DNA from: a bacterium
GTDB lineage: Bacteria; Myxococcota_A; UBA9160; UBA4427
Direction: 5' to 3'
Length of the DNA stretch: 64,000 nucleotides
Assembly: GCA_024742285.1 (NCBI GenBank)
Contig: JANSYR010000001.1
Span: 248,001 to 312,000 of the forward strand
This document shows positions 26,093-35,431 of the stretch, piece after piece. Positions within the stretch are counted from its first letter, which is position 1. Every line of letters begins with the position of its first letter. Below the pieces are notes generated by a model, which saw only the letters and a list, made by a program, of their open reading frames with translations, did not search any database and was not told where the DNA came from. Position numbers and translations under genes: made by a program.

Positions 26093-28366
26093 ATGGCGAG
26101 CCCGACGCCCAGCGAAGCCCGTGACGTGACCGAGGTCCTGACCGTCGGTGTGGGCGGCATGTCCTGCGACAACTGTGCGCGCTCGGTGGCGCGCCACGTC
26201 TCCGCCGTCGACGGTGTGGTCGAAGCGCGGGTGAGCTACGCGCTCGAGGATGCGCGGATCCGCTTCGATCCCACGCGGGTCGCTCCGGCGCGGCTTCTCG
26301 AGGCGATCGGCGACGCCGGCTACCAGGTCCGACCGGAGCATGCGAAAGCGCGAGAAGCCGACGAGCAGGGGGGGCTCGAAGCGAAGCGCCGACGCATGCT
26401 CGTCGGCCTCGGGGCGAGCGCGGCCATCATGTTCCTCGGGATGGGCGTGCCGCGGCTGGGCCTGCCGGACTTCCCATTGCGTCGCGAAGCGATCGCGGGC
26501 CTCGCCGGCCTCGTGCTCTTCTGGGTCGGCCGCGACTTCCACGTCGGCGCCTGGCGCGCCCTGAAGGCGCGCACGACCAACATGGACACCCTCGTCTCCC
26601 TGGGCGCCTGCGTCGCCTTCTTCTACAGCCTGGCCGTCCTCGTGACCGGCGCGGATCCCGCACGCTTTCCCGTCTACTTCGAGTCCGCGGCGATGATCGT
26701 GACCCTGGTCCTCGTCGGGAAGGTGCTCGAAGCGCGCGGGAAGCGGGAGGCGAGCGGCGCGGTCCGCGCACTCCTCGACCAGCAGCCCGAGCGCGCGCGG
26801 GTCGAACGGGACGGCGCGATCGTCGAGTGTCCGGCCGTCGACGTCCGGTCCGGGGAACGGGTCCACGTCCGGCCCGGTGAGCGACTTCCCGTCGACGGGG
26901 TGATCGCGGAAGGCGCGAGCCACGCGGACGAGTCGATGCTCTCCGGCGAGAGCCTGCCGGTCCGGAAGGGCCCGGGAGACCGTGTCCATGCGGGGACCGT
27001 CAATCGTGAGGGCGCGCTCGTGATCGAGACCCGCGCCGTCGGCGACGCCACGATCCTGGCCGACATCGCGCGACTGGTCCGCGAAGCCCAGGCCAGCCGC
27101 GCGCCGATCCAGACCGCCGTCGATCGGATCGCGGCGATCTTCGTCCCGACGATGATCGCCATCGCGACCGTCGTCGGTGTGGTCTGGTGGGCGTTCGGCG
27201 CGGCCACCTGGCTCCCGACGACCGACCCACGGGCGGCGGGCATCCTCTTCGCCGCATCGACGCTCCTGATCAGCTGTCCCTGCGCGATGGGCCTCGCGAC
27301 GCCGCTCGCGCTCGTCGCGGGCACCGGGGTCGGCGCACGCCGGGGGCTCCTCATCAAGAGCGCGGCGGCGCTCGAAGCGATGGGCGGGATCGATCGCGTG
27401 ATCGTCGACAAGACCGGCACGCTCACGCTGGGACGCCCCAAGGTGGTCGATGCGACCGCCGTCGGCGCCCTGGCCATCGACGAGGTGCTCGCGCTCACCG
27501 CCGCGGCGGAGGGCGACAGCGAACACCCTCTCGCGCGCGCGATCCTCGAAGAGGCCCACGCGCGCGGCCTCGACCTGCCACGGGCGAGCGACGTGCAGGC
27601 CGAGGCCGGCCAGGGCCTTCGCGCGCGGGTCGACGGGCGCGCCCTCCTGCTCGGCTCCCGCCGCTTCGTCGAGACTGCGGGCGTCGATCTGGCTCCGCTC
27701 GACGCGGCCCGCACCCGCGCCGACGAAGCCGGCGCCTCGAGCATCTTCGTCGCGATCGACGGAACGGCGGCGGCGCTCTTCGCCGTCGCGGACGCCCCGG
27801 ACCCGAGCGCGCGACCGGCGCTCGCGCGGCTCGGCGCCCTCGGCCTCGCGGTCACGATGTCGACCGGCGACGCGCGCGCACAGGCCCTCTCGATCGCGGC
27901 GCAGCTCGGCCTCGACGAAACGCAGGTCGTCTCCGAAGTCCTGCCCGCGGACAAGGCCGCGCAGGTCGAGGCCCGTCGCGCCGAGGGGGAGCGGGTCGCG
28001 ATGGTCGGCGACGGATTGAACGACGCGCCGGCGCTCGCGAGCGCCGACGTCGGAATCGCGATCGGCTCGGGCACGGACGTGGCGATCGAGGCCGCGGACG
28101 TGGTCCTCGTTCGCGAGGACCTCGGGGCGCTGGCGGAGGCGATCGTCCTCAGCCGCCGGACGGTCCGGACGATCCGACAGAACCTCTTCTGGGCCTTCGG
28201 CTACAACGTGGCGGCGATCCCGCTCGCCGCGGGACTCTTCGTGCCCTGGGGCGGCGAGACGATGCGGCTCTCGCCGGGGATCGCCGCGGGGGCGATGGCC
28301 CTGTCGAGCCTCTGCGTCGTCACGAACAGCGTGCGCCTGCGGCGCTTCGACCCCGCCGGCGCCTAA
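26093..28366 (+). CDS. copA: Copper-translocating P1B-type ATPase
   Basis: A 757-residue Cu(I) exporter of the inner membrane. One N-terminal heavy-metal domain (GGMSCDNCA, Cys25 and Cys28) is followed by membrane helices, the A-domain LSGES, the transmembrane ion site Cys395-Pro-Cys397 (SCPCAMGLATP), the phosphorylation motif DKTGT (Asp439), SEHPL, and the hinge VGDGLNDAPAL. The usual LTGD is MSTGD. The C-terminal helices carry WAFGYNVAAIPLAAG and MALSSLCVVTNS of Cu ATPases. It forms an operon with csoR under the copper operator. Confidence 0.96.
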   Translation: MASPTPSEARDVTEVLTVGVGGMSCDNCARSVARHVSAVDGVVEARVSYALEDARIRFDPTRVAPARLLEAIGDAGYQVRPEHAKAREADEQGGLEAKRRRMLVGLGASAAIMFLGMGVPRLGLPDFPLRREAIAGLAGLVLFWVGRDFHVGAWRALKARTTNMDTLVSLGACVAFFYSLAVLVTGADPARFPVYFESAAMIVTLVLVGKVLEARGKREASGAVRALLDQQPERARVERDGAIVECPAVDVRSGERVHVRPGERLPVDGVIAEGASHADESMLSGESLPVRKGPGDRVHAGTVNREGALVIETRAVGDATILADIARLVREAQASRAPIQTAVDRIAAIFVPTMIAIATVVGVVWWAFGAATWLPTTDPRAAGILFAASTLLISCPCAMGLATPLALVAGTGVGARRGLLIKSAAALEAMGGIDRVIVDKTGTLTLGRPKVVDATAVGALAIDEVLALTAAAEGDSEHPLARAILEEAHARGLDLPRASDVQAEAGQGLRARVDGRALLLGSRRFVETAGVDLAPLDAARTRADEAGASSIFVAIDGTAAALFAVADAPDPSARPALARLGALGLAVTMSTGDARAQALSIAAQLGLDETQVVSEVLPADKAAQVEARRAEGERVAMVGDGLNDAPALASADVGIAIGSGTDVAIEAADVVLVREDLGALAEAIVLSRRTVRTIRQNLFWAFGYNVAAIPLAAGLFVPWGGETMRLSPGIAAGAMALSSLCVVTNSVRLRRFDPAGA

Positions 28367-28432
28367 CATCCGGAACGAGCCGCACAGCCGACCCGACGGG
28401 ACGAAGGCGGCGAACTCGACTAGCTTCTCCGG

Positions 28433-28849
28433 ATGGCGGCGAAGTCACGGAAGAAGGCGGCGAAGCGCCGGACGAAGTCCGAGCGGCTCCTCGATCGCGC
28501 GCGGGCCGTCATCGCCGCGTGGCCCGAGACCGACGAGCGGCTCTCCCACGGCAGCCCGACCTGGTGGGGCGGGCGCAAGACCTTCGCCACCTGGGCGGAG
28601 GACCACCACGGCGACGGCCGGATCGCCCTCTGGATCAAATCCGACTTCGACACCCAGGAGGCGCTCGTCGAGGCCAACCCCGACGTGTTCTTCGTCCCGC
28701 CCTACGTGGGGCCGAGCGGCTGGATCGGCGTCGAGGTCGATGGCGAGGTCGACTGGGGCGTCGTCGAGGGACTCCTCGAAGACGGCTATCGCGCGGTCGC
28801 GCCGAAGCGCGCGATCAAGCTGCTCGACGAAGACGAGGCGGCGAAGTGA
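28433..28849 (+). CDS. MmcQ/YjbR family protein
   Basis: A 138-residue protein of the MmcQ/YjbR (DUF419) family. A lysine-rich N-terminus (MAAKSRKKAAKRRTKSERLL) is followed by the family core: PETDERLSHGSPTWWGGRKTFAT, LWIKSDFDTQEALVEANPDVFFVPPYVGPSGWIGVEVDG. The fold resembles the CyaY/double-wing DNA-binding type, but the role is unknown. It lies downstream of copA on the same strand after a 66-base gap, so it could be part of that unit or independent. Confidence 0.85.
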   Translation: MAAKSRKKAAKRRTKSERLLDRARAVIAAWPETDERLSHGSPTWWGGRKTFATWAEDHHGDGRIALWIKSDFDTQEALVEANPDVFFVPPYVGPSGWIGVEVDGEVDWGVVEGLLEDGYRAVAPKRAIKLLDEDEAAK

Positions 28850-28968
28850 TTGCAGACCTTCGGGTCGCTCCCTACCGTCCGGCAGGCTTCACCCGATCTT
28901 CGAAGTCGATCGGGCGTCTGCACCGACGGAGGTCGTGATGCCGCGACAGCGAACCTGAATCCGGAGAT

Positions 28969-28987
28969 GCATCGAGGAACTCGATGC
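28969..28987. repeat. Perfect inverted repeat upstream of the molybdoenzyme set
   Basis: GCATCGAG and CTCGATGC are separated by GAA: an eight-base perfect stem with a three-base loop, with no T-tract after it. It lies in the 250-base gap between the MmcQ gene and the FeS subunit gene. It could be an operator, an attenuating hairpin or a Rho-assisted terminator of the copper unit. Confidence 0.5.
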
Positions 28988-29099
28988 CTGGAGACACGGA
29001 GCGCTGGACCGCCGGCGCTCACGGACCCGCTGACGACCGACCGAGACTGGCCCCCGGTTCGAGGCAAGCGGGTCCACCGACCCGCGAGACGCTTTCATC

Positions 29100-29624
29100 G
29101 TGTCGCGCCTGGAGAACCGGTTGTCCGATCGACCCGACCCGACCCTCGCCCTTCCCTTCGAAGACGTCGGCGCCCGCGCGCCGATCCAGCCCGAACGGCC
29201 GACCTTCGGCGTCGACCTGCGCCGATGCATCGGCTGCCACGCCTGTAGCGTCGCCTGCAAGACCGCGCACGACGTCCCGCTCGGCGTGTTTCCGCTCCGC
29301 GTCCGCTGGCTCCCGCGACCGGAGGCCGACGGGCACGCCTTCGTTCCGGTGTTCTCCGAGAGCGAGTGTCAGGGCGACCCGGAGAGCACCGGCGCCGGCC
29401 TCGCACCGGCCTGCGTCCGCGCCTGCCCGACCGACGCGATCCGCTTCGGCGACCACGCGGACGTCAGCGCGAGCGGAACGACCGAGGCCCTCGCCGGGCC
29501 CGACGCCGACGATCTGAAGAAGGACGTGCTCTACCGCGATCTGCCGACGTGGGTTCCGGAGAAGCTGAACCGCGGCGCCGCGCTCGACCCCCGCGACGAG
29601 GACCCGATCTATGAGCAGCAGTAG
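29100..29624 (+). CDS. 4Fe-4S ferredoxin-type electron transfer subunit of a molybdoenzyme
   Basis: A 174-residue DmsB/PsrB-like protein, shorter than usual. Motif one, RRCIGCHACSVACKTAHDVP, carries four cysteines; the second region has one Cys in SECQGD and then ACVRACPTDAI. That makes seven of the eight ligands expected for two [4Fe-4S] clusters, because the second Cys of the CxxC before the insertion is absent. No Tat signal, so it is either co-exported with the catalytic subunit or stays inside. The start is GTG 29100. The end overlaps the catalytic gene by 14 bases. A reduced cluster (for example [3Fe-4S]) is possible. Confidence 0.82.
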   Translation: MSRLENRLSDRPDPTLALPFEDVGARAPIQPERPTFGVDLRRCIGCHACSVACKTAHDVPLGVFPLRVRWLPRPEADGHAFVPVFSESECQGDPESTGAGLAPACVRACPTDAIRFGDHADVSASGTTEALAGPDADDLKKDVLYRDLPTWVPEKLNRGAALDPRDEDPIYEQQ

Positions 29625-32340
29625 TCACGACGGATCGCAGAAGCGCGTCACCCTCAACCGACGCGACTTCCTCGCCCTCGGCACCGCGCTCGGCGCGGGT
29701 CTCGCCGCGAGCGGGATCGTCGGCTGCACGACGACCCCCGACGACGCCACGCGAGCGCGCGCCCTCGAAGGGATGGAGAAGCTGGCCCTCGACTACGGGC
29801 GGGCTCGCGCAGTCCCGACGGTCTGCTTCGGATGCACGACCCATTGCGGAATCGTCGGTTGGGTCCAGGACGGCCGCGTGCGACTGATCGAAGGCAACCC
29901 CCTCGATCCGAACACCCAGGGCACGATCTGCTCCAAGGCCAACGGGATGATCTCCGCGACGGAACAGCCGGAGCGTCTCCTGTATCCGATGCGTCGCGTC
30001 GGCCCGCGCGGCAGCGGACGCTGGAAGCGGATCTCCTGGGACGAGGCCCTCGACGAGATCGCCGACCGGATGCGACCGCTCCGGGAGAACGGCACGCCGG
30101 AGCGCTTCGTCTTCCACTACGGACGCGACAAGACGAAGGGGTTCAGCAAGCGCTTCACCGATGCCTTCGGCACGCCCCATCGCCTGAACCGACGCTCGAT
30201 CTGCAGCTCGAATCGGCGCGCGCCGCTCATGAGCTTCTACGGGCGGGACTTCGAGTGGGAGACGCAGGACCTCGAGCGCACGAAGTTCGCGATCAACTTC
30301 GGCTCGAACTTCATGGAGGCCCACCAGGGCGGACTCTTCATGCGCAAGCGTATGATGGACGCCCGCGTCGATCACGGCGCGAAACTCGTGACCTTCGAGG
30401 TCCGACCGACGGCGACCGCCTCGTGCTCGGACGAATACTACGCGGTCGCGCCCGCTTCCGATGGCGCGATCGCCCTCGCGATGGCAAACGTGATCGTCTC
30501 CGAAGGGCTCGAGGACCGCGCGTTCTGGGATCGCTGGTCGACCTGGGACTTCGACGAGATGAAGGCCCACGTAGCAGGGTACACGCCGGCCTTCGCGGAG
30601 CGCGAGAGCGGCGTCCCCGCCGAGACGATCCGTCGCCTCGCGATCGAGTTCGCCCAGGCCGCCCCCGCCTGCTGCACGATCTCGAATCGCGGCTCGGCGA
30701 AGCACTACAACGGCGTCCAGGCCGACCGTGCGATCCGCATGCTCGACGTCCTCGTCGGCAACGTCGGCCGACCGGGTGGCTTCTGCCTGTCGAGCCTGCG
30801 CGGCTGGAAGAAGGGCCGCTTCGGACAGGACGGCCTGCCGAGCCTCGACGCGCCGTCCCCCCGGCCGCCGAAGCCCGCACCCTGGAAGCCCGGAACCCGC
30901 GAGTTCGACGCCCTCCCGGCCGAGGTCCAGGAGCGCGTCCGGAACTTCCCGCCCGCGTGGCAGAAGAAGTACTTCGGCGAGCTCGCCACGCCGTCGGAGT
31001 TCCCGCTCTCGTGGCACTGGTACTCGATGCGCGTGGGTCAGCTCGTCGCGCCCTACATCAAGGAGGGCCGCCAGAAGGTCGACGTCTACATGTCGTACAC
31101 CCTGGGCGCCGCCTTCGGGATGCCGGAAGCGAACCTCACCCGCGAGGTCCTGGCGGACGAGTCGCTCATCCCCTTCCACGTCGCGATCGACATCGCCTAC
31201 GGAGAGCAGGCGGCCCTCGCCGACATCGTGCTCCCGGAAGCGACCGCCCTCGAACGATGGGACGCGCACGGGACGAACAGCTACGGCCTGCGTCCGTACG
31301 TCGGTCTTCGTCAGCCCCTGTCCGAGCCCCTCGGCGAAGCCCGGCCGGCGCAGATCATCTGGCGCGATCTCGCGCGCCGGATCGGCGGCGGCATGGAGCG
31401 CTTCTTCGACTTCGAGGATCTCGAGGACTACTACCGCGCGTGGCACGAGAACCTGCCGGTCGACTGGGAGACGTTCAAGCGCAAGGGCATCTGGTTCGAT
31501 CCGGAGCGACCGCTCGACCACGAGCTCCACGAGCGGCCCGTTCCGGCCGACGAGCTCGCCCGATCGGAGTCGGATCCGGAGACCGGCGTGATCTACGCGG
31601 TCGGAGCCGACGGCACGCGAGGCGCGGCGATCGGGATCCTGCAGGACGGCGTCGCGGTCCGCGGCTTCCCGACCCCGACCCGACGGATCGCGGTCCGCGA
31701 TCCGATCTTCCCCCTCGCGGCGCGCCACACCGGCCTGCCCGCGGACGATCCGAACGCGAGCGACATCCCGCTCTACTTTCGGGTCCCGGAGCACGAGGAT
31801 CTCGACGACGACCAGTACGTACTCACGACCTTCAAGTGGAACGTGCACACCCAGGGGCGTTCCGCGGACTGGAAGTATGCGGCGGAGATCGTCCATACCA
31901 ACCACGCCATGATGTCGCCGGAGACTGCCGAGCGGCTCGGCGTCGCGACCGGGGACGAGATCGAGATCACGACCGCGCGTCCGAAGGGGCGCGTCTACCG
32001 CGCCGGTGAGGCGGAACCCGTCGGCACCGTTCGCAACCGCGTCCGCATCGTTCCGGGCATGCACCCCCGCGTGATCGCGCAGGCCCATCACGCCGGCCAT
32101 TGGGAGCACGGAACCGTCGCCCGGGGCGGCGACGGCGGGCCCTCCTCAGGCGTCGCCGGCATGGCCGCGGATCTCCCCGGCCGACAGGCGCTCGCCGACG
32201 AAGTCTGGTGGTCGCGCCGGAACGGCGGCCCGGGCAACGGCGTCCCGATCAATCACGTCTACGCGATCAACGCACAGCCCCTGGTGGGCGGACAGAACTG
32301 GTTCGACAACGTGTGCCGGGTGAAGCGGGTCGAAGGGTGA
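29611..32340 (+). CDS. Tat-exported molybdopterin oxidoreductase, catalytic subunit (DMSO reductase family)
   Basis: A 909-residue periplasmic molybdoenzyme. The twin-arginine signal LNRRDFLALGTALGAG is at residues 15-30 and a possible lipobox-like GCT follows at 38-40. The proximal [4Fe-4S] cluster uses Cys72, 75, 79 and 107 (CFGCTTHCG...TICSKA); the probable Mo ligand is Cys198 in RRSICSSNRR; pterin-binding regions follow, with the C-terminal dinucleotide domain from about residue 720. The overall form is PsrA/TtrA/ArrA-like, i.e. reduction of sulfur or arsenic oxyanions or a related redox reaction, but the substrate cannot be assigned. It lies between the FeS subunit and the TorD-type chaperone; no NrfD/PsrC membrane anchor is present. 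Confidence 0.9.
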   Translation: MSSSSHDGSQKRVTLNRRDFLALGTALGAGLAASGIVGCTTTPDDATRARALEGMEKLALDYGRARAVPTVCFGCTTHCGIVGWVQDGRVRLIEGNPLDPNTQGTICSKANGMISATEQPERLLYPMRRVGPRGSGRWKRISWDEALDEIADRMRPLRENGTPERFVFHYGRDKTKGFSKRFTDAFGTPHRLNRRSICSSNRRAPLMSFYGRDFEWETQDLERTKFAINFGSNFMEAHQGGLFMRKRMMDARVDHGAKLVTFEVRPTATASCSDEYYAVAPASDGAIALAMANVIVSEGLEDRAFWDRWSTWDFDEMKAHVAGYTPAFAERESGVPAETIRRLAIEFAQAAPACCTISNRGSAKHYNGVQADRAIRMLDVLVGNVGRPGGFCLSSLRGWKKGRFGQDGLPSLDAPSPRPPKPAPWKPGTREFDALPAEVQERVRNFPPAWQKKYFGELATPSEFPLSWHWYSMRVGQLVAPYIKEGRQKVDVYMSYTLGAAFGMPEANLTREVLADESLIPFHVAIDIAYGEQAALADIVLPEATALERWDAHGTNSYGLRPYVGLRQPLSEPLGEARPAQIIWRDLARRIGGGMERFFDFEDLEDYYRAWHENLPVDWETFKRKGIWFDPERPLDHELHERPVPADELARSESDPETGVIYAVGADGTRGAAIGILQDGVAVRGFPTPTRRIAVRDPIFPLAARHTGLPADDPNASDIPLYFRVPEHEDLDDDQYVLTTFKWNVHTQGRSADWKYAAEIVHTNHAMMSPETAERLGVATGDEIEITTARPKGRVYRAGEAEPVGTVRNRVRIVPGMHPRVIAQAHHAGHWEHGTVARGGDGGPSSGVAGMAADLPGRQALADEVWWSRRNGGPGNGVPINHVYAINAQPLVGGQNWFDNVCRVKRVEG

Positions 32341-32948
32341 CGGCAGGGCTGTCCCTCGCCGAGCGCGCGCCCCTCTACGACTTCGCGGCCGGCCTGCTCG
32401 TCCGCGAAGTCGACGAGGCGACCTGGGCCGCGATCGGTTCCGAGCCCCTCCGGACGCTGCTCGACAAGGCGAGACCGGGATTGGCCGCCTGGAGCGAGGC
32501 CCCCTTCGACGAGGCGATGCGCGAGGCGCTCGCGGAGGAGTTCGCGCGCCTCTTCCTGGTGCCCGGCCTCGTGCCGCCCTTCGGGTCGCGCTGGCTCGTG
32601 CGGACGATCGGCGACGACGCGACGCGAGAGAAGACCCGCGGCGAGATCGCGAGTCTCGTCGCGCTGGCCTGCGAAGGCCTGGGACTGGAAGCGACCTACG
32701 ACGGCCCCGGCGGACGCCTCCCCCCGGATCACGCGGCTCGCCTCTTCGCGATCGCAGCCGAAGCCGCGAGACGGCCGGGCGCGGGAGACGATCCGGTCCT
32801 CGCGCGATTCGACGAGACCCTGCTCGGCCCGGGCTGGGCGGACATGGGCGACGCGCTGACCCGGCACGCGCGGGCGCCGCTCTACGCCGCGCTCGGCGTC
32901 CTGCTCCGGGATCTGCATGCGAGCGAAGCGCCGGACGAAGCCCGGTAG
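32337..32948 (+). CDS. TorD/DmsD-type molybdoenzyme chaperone
   Basis: A 203-residue all-helical cytoplasmic chaperone that binds the Tat signal of the preceding enzyme and holds it for cofactor insertion. Visible features are ERAPLYDFAAGLLVREVDEATW, the conserved EEFARLFLVPGLVPPFGS (the Y/F-x-x-L-F-x-GPG-like segment) and RHARAPLYAALGVLL. The start is GTG 32337, which overlaps the catalytic gene's stop as GTGA. It closes the three-gene operon. Confidence 0.85.
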   Translation: MTAGLSLAERAPLYDFAAGLLVREVDEATWAAIGSEPLRTLLDKARPGLAAWSEAPFDEAMREALAEEFARLFLVPGLVPPFGSRWLVRTIGDDATREKTRGEIASLVALACEGLGLEATYDGPGGRLPPDHAARLFAIAAEAARRPGAGDDPVLARFDETLLGPGWADMGDALTRHARAPLYAALGVLLRDLHASEAPDEAR

Positions 32949-32984
32949 GACGCCTCGAGGTCGGCGCCGCTTCGCGACGCGACG

Positions 32985-33644
32985 TCAGACGACCTTCGCG
33001 ATGTGCAGCACGCCCCAGCCGGCGGCGTCGTCGGTGATCGAGGCGAGCTCCTGCATGGCCCGCTCCTCGGCCTGGGTCGCCGAGCGGGCCTGGAGGGTCA
33101 GGATCCGCGTGCGCGGTCCGCCGATCTGCTTCAGCCGCACCCGGAAGTACGGGAGGCTCTCCTCGGGCTCGGTCTTCGGCGGGGGCTGCAGCTCCCGCGA
33201 TCGCGGCAGATCCGCCTCGAAGGACTCCTGCTCGACGTCCCGCGGCTGCGGGGTCGGAACCGGGACCGTGTCGGTGTGATCCCGGGCGACGCGCCTCGGA
33301 GGGGCGGCTTCGTTCGGCAGCATCCGCTCGAGCAGCCCGACGAAGGAATCGGACGGAGACGAGATCACGCAACCGAACCGGCGCAGGCGGGTCTCGCTGT
33401 GCGAGGTCTTCGCCTGAGAATCGTTCCAGACGATGGCGCTCACCCGGATCGGCGAAGCGCCCTTCGGATCGATCAAGACCCGGATCGCATCGCCCTGATC
33501 GAAGTGCGCGCCGGTCAACACCGCGAGTCCACCCTCCGAAAGCGTCACCACGCGACCGGGAAGACGCTTCGTCTTCTTCCCGTCGATCAAGATCTCACAC
33601 GGAAGCTTGCAACGGACGCGACGACGCCGCTTGATTCGTGCCAT
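32985..33644 (-). CDS. PilZ domain protein with extra C-terminal domain
   Basis: A 219-residue protein. The basic start MARIKRRRRVRCKLPCEILI gives the PilZ RxxxR-type region, followed by VVTLSEGGLAVLT (the (D/N)xSxxG equivalent) and IRVLIDP, so cyclic-di-GMP binding is plausible at residues 5-105. A proline-rich linker (VPVPTPQPRDVEQ) leads to an alpha/beta C-terminal domain (YFRVRLKQIGGPRTRILTLQA, then QAEERAMQELASI) that I do not recognise. It diverges from the sulfatase gene across 191 bases. Confidence 0.75.
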   Translation of the reverse strand: MARIKRRRRVRCKLPCEILIDGKKTKRLPGRVVTLSEGGLAVLTGAHFDQGDAIRVLIDPKGASPIRVSAIVWNDSQAKTSHSETRLRRFGCVISSPSDSFVGLLERMLPNEAAPPRRVARDHTDTVPVPTPQPRDVEQESFEADLPRSRELQPPPKTEPEESLPYFRVRLKQIGGPRTRILTLQARSATQAEERAMQELASITDDAAGWGVLHIAKVV

Positions 33645-33835
33645 GAGCCTGCTCCTACCCCTCTACTTTCCCTCGGCCCCTCTGGAGTGTTCTTCGGAGA
33701 GCTGAGCGCGAGGGAGTGTGCGCGACGACACACGAAGGCGGCGGGCAGCGGGTCGGCAACGCGAGGGCAATTCCATCGTCGACGCGTCGCACAGGAACCG
33801 CGACACTCGGGCGACCCCATCTTCCCGAGGTGCCC

Positions 33836-35431
33836 GTGATCAGGATCCGACCGCGTCTCCCGCAATGCGTCCTCGCGACGCTCTTCTTCGTGTGCGCGAC
33901 CCTCGCCTCCAGTGCCGTCCAGGCCGCGCAGCCCAACGTCGTCATCCTCCTCGCCGACGATCTCGGGTGGGCGGACGTCGGATATCACGAGGGTGAGATC
34001 GAGACGCCGTCGATCGATCGTCTTGCCCGCGAGGGCGTCCGCCTCGAACACTTCTACAGCGCGCCCATCTGCTCGCCGACCCGCGCGGCGCTCATGACCG
34101 GCCGCGACCCGCTCAAGCTCGGCATCGCCTACGACCAGATCCATCCCTGGTACAACGTGGGCCTCGCGCCGAAGTCCCTCACGATCGCCGAGGTCTTCCG
34201 CCGCGACGGCTACCAGACCGGCCTCGTCGGCAAGTGGCACCTCGGACACACCTACGCCCATCAGACGCCGAACGCCCAGGGCTTCGACCATTTCTGGGGG
34301 CACCTCCATACCAACACCGACTTCTTCGAACACGTCCGCGAGAGCGGGCACGACCTGCAGGCGAACGGCAAGTCGGTGAAGGAGCCGGGGCAGTACCTGA
34401 CCCACCTCGAAGCACGCGAAGCCGTCCGCTTCATCGAGCAACGCGACCCCGGCAAGCCCTTCCTCCTCTACGTCCCCTTCACGGCGCCCCACAGCCCCAT
34501 GCAGGCGCCGCCCGCCACGATCGAGAAGTACGCGTCGCTGCCCCGCACGCAGTACCGCCGGACCTATGCTGCGATGGTCGACGAGATGGACCAGGCGATC
34601 GGCCGGATCCTCGACGCCCTCGACGAACAGGAGATCGCCGACGACACGATCGTCCTCTTCTTCAGCGACAACGGCGGTTCGAGCATCTTCGGCGGCGTGA
34701 ACGCGCCCCTGCGCGGGGAGAAGGGCCAGACCTTCGAAGGTGGGATCCGCGTGCCCGCCGTGCTGCGATGGCCTTCACGGCTCGAGGCCGGCTCCGTCAT
34801 GGATCAGCGCATGGCCGTGACCGACGTGATGCCCACCCTCGCCCGCGCGGCGAGCGTGCGGATCCCCACGACCGCGGATCTCGACGGCGAGAACATGTGG
34901 CCGGCGCTCGTCCGCGACCAGAAGGTGCCGCGCCGGCGCGCCCTCGGCTTCGTGTCCGAGATCCCGATTCCCGGCCTGATCCATACGGCGATCTTCGACG
35001 GGCGCTGGAAGCTCGTCCAGGTGATCCAGGAGCGACAGACCGAAACCCGCGTCCGGAACTTCCTCTTCGACATCGAGGCCGACCCCAACGAAGAGAACGA
35101 CCTCTCGAAGCGACACAGCGCCGTCTTGCAGCGCATGCAGCGACTGATGAGCGAGTGGCGCCGCCAGCATCCCCTCGGCGGGACGCGCGGAACCCTCGTC
35201 GCCCACCCGGGCTGGGTCGCCCCGCGCGACTGGGCCGAGGCGGTCCTCCCGTCCTCGCTCCTGCAGGAGGACTGGACGAACGAGCTGCCCTTCTCGAAAG
35301 AGCTCTTCGACGCGACGGAGCACCGCGGGATGCTCACCGACGAGAAGACGAAACGTCGACTCATCCGGGAGAGCGAGGCGCTCCGGAAGAAGCAGGCCGA
35401 CGCGATGAAGGCGTCCGAAGAGGACCGCTAG
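33836..35431 (+). CDS. Secreted sulfatase (arylsulfatase type)
   Basis: A 531-residue type I sulfatase. The signal peptide (CVLATLFFVCATLASSAVQA) is followed by NVVILLADDLGWADVGY with metal-binding Asp41-Asp42 and the activation motif Cys79-Ser-Pro-Thr-Arg (CSPTRAALMTGR), whose Cys becomes formylglycine. GKWHLGH, PFTAPHSPMQ, FSDNGGS and the C-terminal sub-domain follow. Start GTG 33836 with GAGG upstream; the longer frame to 33716 lacks a signal sequence at its start. No formylglycine-generating enzyme is encoded nearby. Its stop shares CTAG with the convergent PEP-CTERM gene. Confidence 0.93.
   Translation: MIRIRPRLPQCVLATLFFVCATLASSAVQAAQPNVVILLADDLGWADVGYHEGEIETPSIDRLAREGVRLEHFYSAPICSPTRAALMTGRDPLKLGIAYDQIHPWYNVGLAPKSLTIAEVFRRDGYQTGLVGKWHLGHTYAHQTPNAQGFDHFWGHLHTNTDFFEHVRESGHDLQANGKSVKEPGQYLTHLEAREAVRFIEQRDPGKPFLLYVPFTAPHSPMQAPPATIEKYASLPRTQYRRTYAAMVDEMDQAIGRILDALDEQEIADDTIVLFFSDNGGSSIFGGVNAPLRGEKGQTFEGGIRVPAVLRWPSRLEAGSVMDQRMAVTDVMPTLARAASVRIPTTADLDGENMWPALVRDQKVPRRRALGFVSEIPIPGLIHTAIFDGRWKLVQVIQERQTETRVRNFLFDIEADPNEENDLSKRHSAVLQRMQRLMSEWRRQHPLGGTRGTLVAHPGWVAPRDWAEAVLPSSLLQEDWTNELPFSKELFDATEHRGMLTDEKTKRRLIRESEALRKKQADAMKASEEDR

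Noticed and set aside
33716-33835. N-terminal extension of the sulfatase
   Set aside because: The extension is low complexity and would bury the signal peptide; GTG 33836 with a GAGG box gives a proper export signal.
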